The notes beneath the pieces were generated by a model. The model ran no database searches, was not told the origin of the DNA, and was given only the letters and a program-made list of their open reading frames with translations. A stretch of 64,000 bases of DNA from Protea cynaroides (Eukaryota; Streptophyta; Magnoliopsida; Proteales; Proteaceae). The stretch spans positions 44,008,834-44,072,833 of the forward strand of contig CM053267.1 of NCBI GenBank assembly GCA_028583415.1. Direction: 5' to 3'. This document shows positions 11,647-23,820 of the stretch, in pieces. The position numbers were made by a program, and so were the translations under genes. Numbering within the stretch: the stretch's first letter is position 1; each line of letters begins with the position of its first letter.

Positions 11647-14013
11647 ATGAGCGACTCCGCTTACAGAGTCGAAACCACATCGCGTCTCGCTCAATGGAAG
11701 ATCGAGAACTTGGCTTCTTGCTCCTACAGGAAATCCGATCCTTTCAAGATTGGAAACTGGAATTGGTGAGGTTTTCTCAAATTTCTGACTTTTCTACCAA
11801 TTCAAATCATTCTCTAAAATCACTTGGAGATTCCTTTCGAGTTCATCTGTGATAGTTCCTCTTCCTGAATTTGAAATCCCCAATTTGTTTCAGTCTCAAT
11901 CATCTCTTTTCCACTATCCAAAGACTGGAAGTACTAATTCCCAACCCAATCCCACTTCCGAAGAAAAAAAAAAAACAAAAGATATCCATATCCCAATGTG
12001 GATTTCAGTTTATGTAATCAGATTTACAGAAAGCTAACGACTCTGTTTTTGTTTGTCTTATTTTGAAGGCATTTATCCGTGGAGAAGAATCGAACATTAT
12101 CTATTAAATTGTATCCAGAGATTTCGAACCTGACGAGAGAGAAACCCCCAATTGCATCCTTCATCATTCGAGTCCTCTGCTCTGTCGGAGATCGCAAAGC
12201 TCTTGTTCACCCAGGTAAATTTAAAATTTTAGAAGAATTTCTTTCGATCCTACCATATCATACAATAGCGAAAAAAATGCTCTGCACGAACAGATGGATC
12301 ATACTCTGACACGACTAAATAATGCAAGTTGTGGCTCACTCTCCAATACTCCAACTAACCTGTCTTCTCGACAGTTGATGATCTTTTTTTTTTTTTTTTT
12401 TTTTCTCTCCTTCCTTCATTAGTGGCAAGTTGTAACCTGAAATCAGACCAGATTGAGGCAGCCTCTCCCCTGTAATTCTGAACTAGAAATTGATACAACA
12501 GTAGATAGGCCAGCACTGAATTAAAGGAGGAATTGAATATTGGATTCCTATTTCTGAAAAAAAATCTTATCTTATTAGTAATAATTTCTTCATTTTATTT
12601 AATTATTTTACATATGCCTTGCCAGTTGCAATTGAGGAAACTAAAATCTTGCTTCTTCTTCTTGTTTTATGTCCCTTGAAAGTGCAGGGATAACAGACAA
12701 GCCACTAAAAAACAACGACGACTTCGTCTGGACGATCGAGATTCCATTGACAGGGAAATTCATCATTGATTTGGAGTTTCTTGATCTGAAGACCGCATCG
12801 CCAAACGTATGGTTTCCTCTTGCCATCTTCTTGCTGTCAATTCTTTGTTTATTTACCGCGGCACATGCACACACATTACAAAATCCTGTTCTAGATCATC
12901 TGCAGCCGTGCAGCCCCTGCAATCACTTCCAATAGTGTGCAGGGGGTAGTTGTGCAGTTTACCCTCTGCACACTATTGTAATTGTACAGAGTACCTCAAG
13001 GTCACCCTTTCAGCTAACTGCCCCTGTTTTCAGTCATGGAATTTCAAAATTTCCTCAATTTTGAAAATCATTGTTTCTGTCATTCACATACCAAGTATTT
13101 GGTACTTTCCAAAGTATACCATCCGAAGAGTTGGAATTAGTAGATGGAGGGACTGTAAGGGGTTTGAAGATTATTTGATAGTGGATATGTAGGACTAAAT
13201 TCCTAACATAAAGGTGGGATGGGAAACGATGAAAATTCATTCTGATACCATATAAAGTTCCATCTCTAAAGTTCAAACTATTAGGTAGAGAGATTCTCAA
13301 ATGTATTAGAGGGTCTGAAAACTATTTGGTAGTTGAAATAAGACTAAACTCCCAACATTTCAGAGCCCTTTTCGAGTTTCCATTTTGATTCATCTCTTTC
13401 TAATATGTAGGGTGGTGAACCTTGTTCGATCTGGGCTCAAGGATTCATCCAGAAGCAGTCGAATGCAGGAGCTTTATCTTCACTTGGCCGAATGTTATCA
13501 GAAAGTATTCATACGGATGTCACAATTTATGCCTCTGATGGGAGCATTGGAGCGCACCGTGCTGTCCTCGCAACACGATCACCTGTCTTCTGCAGTATGT
13601 TTTCTCATAACCTCAAAGAGAAGGAACTATCAACCATTAATATCTCTGACATGTCAATTGAAGCTTGCCAAGCTTTTCTCAATTACATCTATGGAAACAT
13701 CCAAAATGATGAGTTCCTCACCCACCGGTTGGTACTCCTTCGTGCGGCCGATAAGTATGATATTTCCGACCTGAAAGAGGCATGCCATGAAAGTCTTCTG
13801 GAAGACATTGATACTAAGAATGTACTTGAGAGGCTACAGAATGCATCTCTTTATCAATTACCAAAGTTAAAGAGCAGCTGCATGAGGTATCTTGTGAAGT
13901 TTGGTATGATATTTGACATTAGAGATGATTTCAATGCCTTCCTGCAATGTGCAGACAGGGAACTTATAGCAGAAATCTTCCATGAGATTCTTGCCACTTG
14001 GAAAGGTTTCTGA
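11647..14013 (+). CDS. BTB/POZ domain protein with N-terminal MATH-like domain (At1g21780 type), 4 exons
   Basis: Exons 11647-11765, 12069-12214, 12688-12806 and 13411-14013, all with GT-AG introns, join to 328 aa. Arabidopsis At1g21780, from memory, is about the same length with matching order. Residues ~1-130 form the MATH-like part, opening MSDS and then RLAQWKIENL; 'DLEFLDLKT' closes it. The BTB domain follows (~155-260: SIHTDVTIYASDGSIGAHRA, LSTINISDM, FLNYIYGN), then a BACK-like helical tail ending WKGF. Proteins of this type are substrate adaptors that bind CUL3 through the BTB domain to form E3 ubiquitin ligases; the substrate is unknown. The start is the first in-frame ATG and matches the family N-terminus. 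The frame is intact. A partial copy of exon 4 with intron sequence lies at 39107-39336. Confidence 0.93.
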
Positions 14014-14892
14014 AATGCTGCTGAAGGATCAAAGAAGTGTGTATGATGTAGTGTTTTGTGTGTAAAATGGATGGCTGGACATAATTCTTTCTGCAGGATA
14101 TGTTTCATGAAGATATTCTTTTGTCAGGATACTTGGTTAAGATGATAATGTAACCCTAAACATTATTCTTTAAATGAAAGAAATATGTACACCTGAACTA
14201 GATTGATACTTAGAAGAAATGTAAATGAATATTTTGATGTTTCTTTGCAGTACCAGATTTAGATCATTTTCCTCAAGCAGTTCTAGAAGAAAAATAGTTA
14301 TGTACGACGTTTTTTTTTTGTGATGGATAAAAACAATTTTTTACGGCAAAAAATAAAAACCACCGTGAAAAGTAATATTATTTACCACGGATTTAATAAG
14401 CCCTTGTAAATAAAATCTAGACTTAAATGACCCATGGTTCAAGTAATCGGTATTTTCGATCCTAGCCTGTTTAAATATTAATTATTGAGGATCAGACCAG
14501 TCAGTTTCCGATTGGATCAATATACTGATCCGGATCGGATTGTTTACGGGCATGGTCGATACCGTGTCTAATACCTAGATTTAAAACCTTACCATACACC
14601 AAAAGAATTATGTAGTATTTATTTGGAAAGAAATGCTCCAAGGCATGTAGATAAACTGGGTTGGTTCACAGTTTCATGGTTTGGTTCTTGGGGTTGGGTT
14701 TAGGTTTGTCCTTTGACTAGCTGGGCCCAAAGAAATATTGCAACAATGCAATCTACTAGCAAAGCAAGGTATATAAGTCAGGCTTGGATCTTCGGCTACA
14801 TCATCTCTCATTTGTAATCCCAAGGGATACCTCTATTGGTAAAAATTAACACCTTAAAGAGGTTATGAGTTCAAGTCTTCTTGGAATAAACT
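14014..14892. other. BTB 3' flank and intergenic DNA
   Basis: The presumed 3' UTR runs to about 14170-14200, where 'aatgaaagaaatatg' could act as a poly-A signal. 14440-14580 is a copy of the CGATAC-type dispersed repeat. No other gene. Confidence 0.45.
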
Positions 14893-15253
14893 GTGATAGA
14901 ATCTACTCTTTATTCTGGTACTGAAGATGGCTTTCCAAAGATTATCATATGGTTTGATAGTAAAGATGTTATCAATTTTATTTTGAAGCCAGATTCTGTT
15001 GTTGAGCTGGAACTTCAGTCGGTTATTGAGGATATCAGATCCCTCTTTGCCTTTTGTGGATTTTGTTCCTTCTATTTTGTTTCAAGGGGATCTAATACGG
15101 TAGCTCACTCCCTTGCCTGGGAGACCTTGACATCAACTAGGATGATCAATTAGCTATTTTTCTCTCCCTGACTTCATGAATTAAGTATGAATGATGTCTC
15201 CACTTGTACCTGTTCTTTTTATAAATAAATTTGTCTTTAAAAAAAATAAAAAA
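14893..15253 (+). pseudogene. LINE (L1-type) 3' end: RNase H-like relic plus 3' tail
   Basis: The frame 14893-15153 ends with features of the plant LINE RNase H domain: WFDSKDVINFI, ELQSVIEDIRSL, then SRGSNTVAHSLAWETL. After the stop come a short 3' UTR ('ttataaataaatttgtcttt') and an A-rich tail (15238-15253), as expected for a 5'-truncated retrotransposed copy. No RT domain is present. From memory this matches the 'putative ribonuclease H' tails of plant LINE ORF2. Confidence 0.72.
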
Positions 15254-16364
15254 CCCCTCCTTGGAATCTATCTATCAAAAAAATGAAAAAAAATAGAAAA
15301 ACTCTTATTGCCCTTCCCTATAAACAAGGACATGTAAATAATGACATTTGCAAATAAACAGAACTAGGATATTGGAGAGCATGAACACATTCGAAAACAA
15401 TGACAAGAAAGATATTAGAGAACTCAAGAGCACGAATACAATAGAAAATAAAGTAAGACATGTGTCCAAAAAACACATGGGTGGAGTGAGGGAGACTGGC
15501 CCATGGCTAGGGGAGTTGGGTTCCTGCCCAGACCATTATTTAGTTTAAAAAAGCTTTGGCCAAACTTGATTAGGGTATCATCCATCTAATGTTGGCCCAA
15601 CCAGGCATTTTCTTCTATATTCCCACCTTCCATCTTCTATCAATAGTGTCTATAGAAGCAATTTTTTCAATTCCGAAAAAGAGTGGAGATACATGCCATC
15701 CATTTGTTTCCAATCCTTAGTAAATAAAAAAAAATTCCTTTTCCCTTTCCTATTGGATAATTATCCTTTATTTGGAAATGTTGGAAAATTCCATTTTTGG
15801 TTGAAACCCAACATGTGTGAGGAAACCCTAAACCCTATGTGCTCACAATTTTTTTTTTATTTCACTTGACCAATTATGTGGAAGGAAATAATACCACACA
15901 GAGGATCCTTCTTATGTGGGCTGCACAAAAAATCAGAGGCTTGAAAGTATTAACAATATTTTAAATTTAATCATATAAAAAGGTCTTAGCTTAGGACAAC
16001 CACAATCCAATCCTGTCTGCACCCTACATAGACCGTATACTAATACAATTGACACAATTGGCCACACCAACTAGTATGTGAGACTTGGTACATAGATGTG
16101 GGGGCAAGGATTTAGTAATTGGTATTCGATATGTATTGGCCGATGTCTAAAACGATCCAATACTGATATAGATTGGTGGTACAGTAAATGGGTTTTAGAC
16201 ACGTGACTGATACCATTAAAAAAGTAGTAAAGAATAACAAATAAACTGGTATCTGTTTCGATAGAAACTGAATCGAATAAACCAATCCGATATCGATTAC
16301 TAAACCAAGATGTGTGTGGCCCACAAGGTCTGGGAGAGGATATGGGAAATTATCCCAGGCTGCC
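15254..16364. other. Intergenic DNA, no gene
   Basis: Nothing coding recognised. 16108-16310 holds another CGATAC/GTATTGG-type dispersed repeat copy. Confidence 0.45.
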
Positions 16365-16737
16365 TGCTTAGGGTCTCAAAATATTTCTATTACCTGTTAA
16401 ACTTAAGAATTATAGGTAAATACTCAAATCTGTCAATATTGCAATTTTGGTAAGTGAGTAAATAAAGAAAAGGATTTAAAAACTACAGAAGATGGAATTG
16501 CTAAAGTTGGTGTGATTAGCTCCAATACTAAATTTAAATCCAATATTTTTTCTTAATTCTCTCCTATATATGATATAGATAAATTATTATGTATAAACAT
16601 ATTTTTTATTGAAAATGATGGAAGGAACTCCAGCTAAAATCAGAGGCTCTCAAAAGGCAAAGAGAGAATGTATATGTTCTTTTCAAAAAAAAAAAAAAAA
16701 AAACTAAGTTATTGGCAGCACACAAGTGAGAGTTCTT
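16365..16737. repeat. Upstream block of the subtilase tandem unit (copy 1)
   Basis: Closely similar to 23130-23520 upstream of subtilase copy 2 (for example 'ttaaaaactacagaag' and 'gctccaatactaaat' in both). It marks the left part of the duplicated unit, so several hundred bp of 5' flank were duplicated with the gene. A shorter remnant begins near 29560 for copy 3. Confidence 0.8.
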
Positions 16738-17848
16738 TGGAGTTCGGATCACTTGCACTCACTAGAAGAATAATAATTCTTGTACTACGTGCTTTGGACG
16801 ACAAGTGTCCCTTGGAGTTAACTGTGCTAACTTCCGTTAGCTAATTAAATTCTATTTTTTAATTCTTTTTATTTAAGTAATTGATTTAATGAATTCACAA
16901 TCACACTTTTTAGGAAAGTAATCTATTAGAAATAAAACTCTTAACCATTTTTAAGATAAGTAAATAAATTAGAAATAAAACTCTTAACGAGTAAAAAAAT
17001 AGAGATAAAACTCTAAAAAAAAACTCACAATTAGAGCTTTATCTCATTAAAAAAAAATGTAATCTTTTAGAAATAAAACTCTTAACTATTTTTAAGATAA
17101 ATAAATCAATTAGAAATAAAACTCTTAACCATTTCTTGGTGTTTGGTCCTTTCCAGTAGAAGCTTGTACTCATAATCATTTGTAAGCAAAAATGAAGATG
17201 ACAAAGAATAGTAAAGACTAAAGAGTGATGTATGCAAGAAGCAAAGATCAACAAAGAGGACGTAATAGATAAAAGAAAATAGAAAAAAAAAAATTAACTC
17301 CGAAACAAAATTTGAAGAAAAGTTTTTTATTTATTTTTATTTATTTTTATTTTTCTCAATGAAATAAAGCTCTGTTGAATTAAAATAACAAAATCTAAAA
17401 AAAAAAAAGAATTGAAGAGAGAGAGAAAGAGAAATCACATTTTTTTTAATGAGATAAAACTCTAACCGTGAGTTTTGTTAGAGTTTTATCTCTAAGTTAA
17501 GAGTTTTATTTCTAATAGATTACGTTTTTTTTATAAAGCTCTAATCGTTAGTTTTATTAGAATTTTATTTTATTTTTATTTTTTATTTTTAAATCATTAA
17601 CAGTTTTATTTCTAGTTGATTTACTTACCTTAAAAATGGTTAAGATTTTTATTTCTATTAGATTACTTACCTAAATAACCGTGATTCTCAATTCATCAAA
17701 TCAATTACCTAAATAAAAGAATTAAAAAAAAAAGAATTTAATTAGCTAACGAAAGTTAGCATTGTTAACTCCATGGGACACTTGGCGTCCAAAGAGGGTA
17801 CTAGAAAAGTTATTACTCTTATAGTAAATGCAGGTGATCCACACTCGA
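16738..17848. mobile_element. Long foldback (inverted-repeat) element upstream of subtilase copy 1
   Basis: Arms of about 400 bp are inverted copies: 'ggatcacttgcactcact' and 'agttaactgtgctaac' on the left pair with complements on the right (17740-17840). Each arm holds several copies of 'tagaaataaaactcttaac'; the central ~300 bp is unpaired. No coding capacity. Copies 2 and 3 of the subtilase unit lack it, so it arrived after duplication. No clean target duplication was found; comparison with the empty sites suggests a short deletion at insertion. Confidence 0.72.
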
Positions 17849-18077
17849 AGTTAAGTTTGAAATAATACACAAGAGTTAGATTTCTTTCTTGCAGTCCAAC
17901 CTTTCCAATTCTTTAGGAAATTCAGTACGGAATGCTAGTGGAGTAAATTACCAACTTGTTTGAGGCTATCTTATCAGGGTGCTTTTGTAAGATCCGGACC
18001 TTAAGGGTGTGACCATATTAATGTTTGGGCTTTGGAATAAGATCCTCCATTTTAGCTTGTAGTCTTACCAGCAATTC

Positions 18078-18087
18078 TCTATATAAT
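18078..18087 (+). promoter_or_regulatory. TATA-like box of subtilase copy 1
   Basis: TCTATATAAT lies about 90 bp before the ATG in a segment conserved with copy 2 (TTTATATATT, 23749-23758). The position fits a core promoter; it was not tested otherwise. Confidence 0.45.
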
Positions 18088-18168
18088 CCATAGGAGGATT
18101 TCTTCCTAACAATGAAAGAACTGAGTTTTTAAAAACAGGGTAAAGGGAAGCAAATCAACATAGAAGCA

Positions 18169-21100
18169 ATGGTGTTCTTTAGGTTTTCCATTTTCCTTCT
18201 TTCTATATTGCTTTTCTCCATGTTGCAGAGAACCACTTTTGCTATCAAAAAGGTAAGCTTTCTAATATATTTCTTCTTAGTATTCTTTCTCATTATAATT
18301 CTGATATAGTTTACTCCTTCTGTAGTCTTATGTGGTTTACCTGGGCGAGCATTCACATGGTCCTGAAATCTCACCAGTCGATCTTGAACTAGTTGCAGAA
18401 TCTCATTACAAATTTCTGGGCTCCTACTTAGGAAGGTGAGAAATGAAACTTTCTTCTTAATTCATAAAATCTCTTGATAAATATCTCTTCTCCAATCACC
18501 CTGCTTCCTTTGTTCTCTCTCAAACACAGCCCTAAGAAGGCCAAAGATGCAATTTTTTACTGCTACACAAGACATGTCAATGGTTTTGCTGCCACCCTTG
18601 ACGAAGAGAAAGCAGCTCAGATTGCAAGTAAGAAGCTTTCAAATGTTCTTTTTACATAAAATCCTTGAAGGCTGTTCATTGTTATAATTATGAAAATGCA
18701 GAGCATCCCAGAGTTATTTCAGTTTTCCAAAACAGAGGAAGACAATTACACACAACTCGATCATGGGATTTTCTTGGGCTGGAGACAAATGGTGTAATTC
18801 CACCTGTTTCGATTTGGAAAAAAGCCAGATTTGGGGAAGATACAATTATTGGGAACCTTGACACTGGTAAGTTCCTTATAAATTTTGTTCTAATCGTCTT
18901 TGAAAATCTCTGAAATATCTTACCTAAAGTCTACCAAGTACTTTGAGATTGTTGAGATTGTCGTCAAATCAATTTAAACCTTTTTAAAACAATTATTCTG
19001 ATTCCAAGCACAGGATTCAATTTGCATCATTTTATTATAAACCAGAGTTGAATCCTTTGACTTGGGACATAAAAAATTATATTTTTGATCATCCAAAATC
19101 ATTCAAATATGCTTAAAGAATCCTTTTTTTATCATTCTATTTGTGATTTGTTTCTTGGGTTCTACTGTATTTTGTTCTTTCACATTATACTAGAAAGGTG
19201 TGACATTTTCTTTCTGACCACCCATCTATTTTTTAATTTCTATTTGTTTGATGGATTGATTGATCCGGCAACTATTTAGGTGTATGGCCGGAATCAAAAA
19301 GCTTTAGCGACCATGGGTATGGACCCATTCCATCAAAGTGGAAAGGAAATTGTGAGAAAAACAGTGCTGATGGAGTTCCTTGCAACAGGTTTCATTCTCT
19401 CTCTCTTTCTACTTTCCATTTTCCCACACTTTCTTGTGATAGATTCTTTTTGCTTGTCTATCAAGATCAAAACTCAAAATTCAGAAACAAAAGCAAGCCC
19501 AACAAATTATGGGTAATTTTTTCCAAGGAAAACAAATTCCTACTTTTTAAAGTAACTAGACTCTATCCATTTTGGTTATTCCTGACCTCTCTTAAATCCA
19601 ACTCTGTGTCACCATATGAGAACATGGAACTAATATAATTATTGAAGTTGGCCGGTTTGCCATGTGACACTACTATGTTAAGAAGAATCATATTTCTCTT
19701 CGTTTTGCTCTTAAATTATGGGAGATGTATATAGATAGCCGTAGGTTACGGTGAACCTGTTCAATAAGAGGGCAGGAGGAGAGAAAGTGTTAGAGGAGAA
19801 AGATAGAGAATGTAATTAAATAATAATTTAAAGTCTAAAAATTTCACTTTTCTTTTATTTAGTTCTCCTTGCAATCAAACAAAACCTAAAAGAGAAAAAA
19901 ATCATTCTTGATTTGAACTTCTACAACTCTGTTGATTCATCTATCAAAATAGTATATGAAACTCTTTGTTTAATTAATTCATCTTCTTTACTGCCTATAT
20001 GAAGATTAATCCAAAATCCAACAATGTCAAATCATCAAATGTATTTTGTTCTGGAAACAAGATCCTAGAAATATTGAAAGTGGAAAATCATCTTGTTCCA
20101 TTTCTCTGTTGGAGCTGTCGTGAACAGATATCAAGAAAATGAGTTCAGTCAAGAAATAAAAAATTCTCATTGCTTAATTGGGGTGACACGTTCATGCATC
20201 AAGCTTTTGAAACCCTCTCAAATTGATCGAGCAACATGAACATGAACGAAGAAGAAATAATGAATTTAACATATCATTTGTTTCTTCGAAAACATCCAAA
20301 AAATTAAAACGATATAGAAAAGATTAAGGAGGACACGCACAAATCAAGAAATAGTCCAAATTTTTTATTTATCTAAAAAAAAAGAAATAGGAAAAAAAAA
20401 CATTAATTTAAAAATTGGGTTTTCATTTTGCCTTATAAAAATTGGGTTATCAATTAATCAAATAATATAAAGTTACTTTATTTTTTAATTTTTTATGCAA
20501 AATGGAATTGTGTACAGGAAGCTGATTGGCGCGAAGTACTTCAACAAAGGCTACGCAGCCGCCGTGGGCCCACTCAACTCCTCCTTCCCAAGCGCACGTG
20601 ACGATGAAGGGCATGGAACTCACACCCTTTCCACGGCCGGAGGAAACTTCGTCAAAGGCGCCAGCGTGTTCGGCTACGGCAACGGCACTTCCAAGGGAGG
20701 ATCACCGAGGGCTCGAGTAGCCACCTATAAGGTTTGCTGGCCCCCAGTCAACGGCGGCAGTTGCTTCGATGCCGACATCCTTGCAGCTTTCGACGTAGCC
20801 ATCCACGACGGTGTCGACGTGCTCTCTGTGTCCTTGGGAAGCGACCCCACAGACTACTTCAACGACGGGCTTGCCATCGGTTCCTTTCATGCCGTCAAGA
20901 ACAATATCATTGTGGTTGCCTCGGCTGGCAATGACGGTCCTACTGTTGGCTCTGTCTCCAATGTGTCACCATGGTTGTTGACTGTAGGTGCCAGCACAAT
21001 GGATCGCGAGTTCCCAACCTACGTGGACCTCGGCAATAACCAGAAATTGAAGGGACAGAGCTTGTCTCCAAATTCCTTGCCGTGGGGAAAGACGAAGATG

Positions 21101-22362
21101 TATCATCTAGTGACTGGTGTCAACGCAAAAGCCAAGCTTTGCTTGGCTGGGACACTAGACCCAAAGCTGGTAAAGGGGAAGATAGTAGTATGTTTGAGAG
21201 GCCAGAACGCGAGAGTGGATAAGGGGGAGGAAGCATTCCTAGCAGGGGCTGTGGGGATGATATTGGCCAATGACAAACTGTCAGGGAACGATCTGATCGC
21301 TGACGCTCACGTGCTTCCAGCGTCGCATATAAGCTACAAGGACGGTCTTGCTGTGTACGCATACATCAACTCAACGAAAGCACCAACGGCTTACATCACA
21401 CGACCCACGACGCAGCTGGGGACGAAGCCAGCACCTTCGATGGCCTCATTCTCTTCCAAGGGACCCAACACACTGACTCCTGGCATTCTCAAGCCCGACA
21501 TCACTGCACCAGGGGTGAGCATCATCGCCTCCTACACTGGAGCATCTGGTCCCTCTGGGCAACCTTACGATACCAGACGGGTTTCCTTCAACTCTGACAC
21601 AGGGACGTCCATGTCCTGCCCTCATGTTTCTGGTATTACTGGTCTACTCAAGACACTCCACCCTGATTGGAGCCCCTCTGCTATCAGATCTGCCATCATG
21701 ACCACTGGTTAGTCTCTTTCTCCCTCTTCTATCTTTGCAATCTAGGCCAAACCAAGAACCCTAACTGAATTGTTTGTTTTGTGTTGATTTTATTATTTTG
21801 ATCAGCTAGAACAAGGAATAATGCGATGGGGCTGATACTGAATTCATCGAACCAGAGGGCAACTCCATTCAGTTACGGAGCAGGACACGTTCAACCAAAC
21901 AGAGCTATGGACCCTGGTTTGGTCTATGACCTAACCACCAGTGACTACTTGTACTTCCTATGTGCCATTGGCTACAACGGCAGCCAAACGAGATACTTCT
22001 CCTACTTTGGACTACCTTACAGATGTCCCAAATATGTCAGTCTCAAGGACTTTAATTACCCTTCCATTACAGTGTCCAGCCTCTCAGGCACCGTCACTGT
22101 GGGACGGAAACTGAAGAATGTGGGTTCTCCTGCTACATACAAAGCTAAGGTTCATGCTCCCAAGGGAATTTCTGTTTCAGTGGAGCCAGAGACCCTCACT
22201 TTCGATTCGGTGGGCCAAGAGAAGAACTTCAAGCTAACCCTCAAGACTAAGCGAGCTGGTGCTGCTAAAGACTACGTATTTGGCCAGCTTAAATGGTCAG
22301 ATGGTCATCACTTTGTCAGGAGTCCCATTGTGGTTAAGGCAGTACCAGAGGACGCCTCATAG
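18169..22362 (+). CDS. Subtilisin-like serine protease (SBT5 type), copy 1, 7 exons
   Basis: Exons 18169-18252, 18326-18435, 18530-18627, 18702-18866, 19280-19388, 20518-21707 and 21806-22362 join to 770 aa, the usual size for plant SBT5.3/SBT5.4-like subtilases. All introns are GT-AG. Order: signal peptide (~1-25, hydrophobic, ends FAIKK), I9 propeptide (~28-110, SYVVYLGEHSHGPE to HPRVISVF), S8 catalytic domain starting TTRSWDFLGLE, PA insert (~350-480), then a fibronectin III-like end. Catalytic residues are present: Asp151 (LDTG), His221 (GHGTH), Asn327 (SAGNDGP), Ser553 (GTSMSCPH). The product should be a secreted apoplastic protease; its substrate is unknown. It is the first of three tandem copies in the same direction. 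Confidence 0.95.
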
Positions 22363-23051
22363 AGTTTCAGATTTCTCTTCAGTAACACTTACTCTCAAAG
22401 AGACAGAGACAATGGATCCTCCTGCCAATCCCAGAGACGGAGATATTGATCCATCATGAATATAATACTCTTTTTTTTTGGTTGGAATATGATACTGATT
22501 ATTGAACAACTGAATTAGACAAGAACTAGAACTGACCAGAAGAATCAAGGTCACTCTAAACAGAGAGATCTGATAAGCCAATTAATCAATTGTTCATCCT
22601 TAACAATAGAATATGTCTCTGCAAAAACTAAGTTGCAGATCTGGAACTTAAATCCCAGCCAATAACACTCAGAAGTTGAAACCAAAATTCAAGATGTCAG
22701 TATTTTAGGAGTTATTAGATGGAAGAAAACCCCAAATATAGGTGGAAACAAGAGAGTCGCTGTATAATAAGAGTAGAGAAATTTAACATGTTCTTGATTA
22801 TAAGAAGTAGAAGACACAGAACACTATAAACAGGCCTGCAACCCATAAAAAAATAACTCTCAGAATCCACTCTGGATCAACTGGACTGATTCGGACTAGC
22901 CTCCGAAAGATATCATACTGAAAAAAAAAACCCCTAAGACCAGCTTATATCGTATCTCCATTTCAATCTCAGCGTCTACCATAATTTACAAATTTCAAGT
23001 TGGTAAACAGAGACCGAATTCCAGCTAACACTACTAGCGACGAAACATTAA

Positions 23052-23088
<37 letters not shown>

Positions 23089-23129
23089 TTCACTTCCCTT
23101 CGATTCTCTTTAGTATCCAGGCTGTTGCT
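22363..23129. other. Spacer between subtilase copies 1 and 2
   Basis: Presumed 3' UTR followed by non-coding DNA. 22525-22565 carries the empty site matching the Mutator insertion at 28072 ('gaccagaagaatcaagg'). An (AAT)n tract lies at 23052-23085. Confidence 0.55.
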
Positions 23130-23748
23130 TCGGGATCTTAAAATATTTCCATTGCCTGTCAAACTTATAAATTATAGGTAAGTCCTCAAATCTGGCTATA
23201 TTGCGATTTTGATAAGTGAGTAAATAAAGGGAAGGAATTAAAAACTACAGAAGCTGGAATTTCTAAGGTTGGTGTGATTAGCTCCAATACTAAATCTAAA
23301 TCCAATATTTTTCCTTAATTCTCTCGAATATGATAAAAGATATATTACTATGTATACACATATTTTTTTTACAGAAAATGATGGAAGGAGCTGCAGCTAA
23401 AATCAGAGGCTCTCAAAAGACAGAGAGAGAATTTGATGGGATTCAGAGCCAGGTTCTCTTGTAAATGTTCTTTCTTAAAAAAATTAATTTTCCTTGGCAA
23501 CACACAAGTGAGAGATCTATCCAGTCTAACCTGTCCATTTTCTTTAGGAAGTTAAGTTTGGAATGCTACACAAGAGTTAGATATCTTTCTATCAGTCCAA
23601 CCATTTCGATTCTATAGGAATTTAGTTTGGAATGCTAATGGAGGAAATTACTAGCTGTTTGAGGCTGTCTTATGAGCGTGCTTTTGTAAGATCCAGAGCT
23701 TGGGGCTAAATCTTCCATTTTAGCTTGAGCTCTTACCAATATTTCTCT

Positions 23749-23758
23749 TTATATATTT
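23749..23758 (+). promoter_or_regulatory. TATA-like box of subtilase copy 2
   Basis: TTTATATATT lies about 70 bp upstream of the ATG in the block conserved with copies 1 and 3. Confidence 0.42.
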
Positions 23759-23820
23759 TCTAACGATGGAGGACAGAGCTTTTAAAAACAGGATAAGGGA
23801 AAACAATTCACATAGAAACA

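Noticed and set aside
20702..21362. Minus-strand frames opposite subtilase exon 6
   Set aside because: Mirror frames of a GC-rich coding exon; no independent evidence of an antisense gene, and they recur opposite each paralogue.
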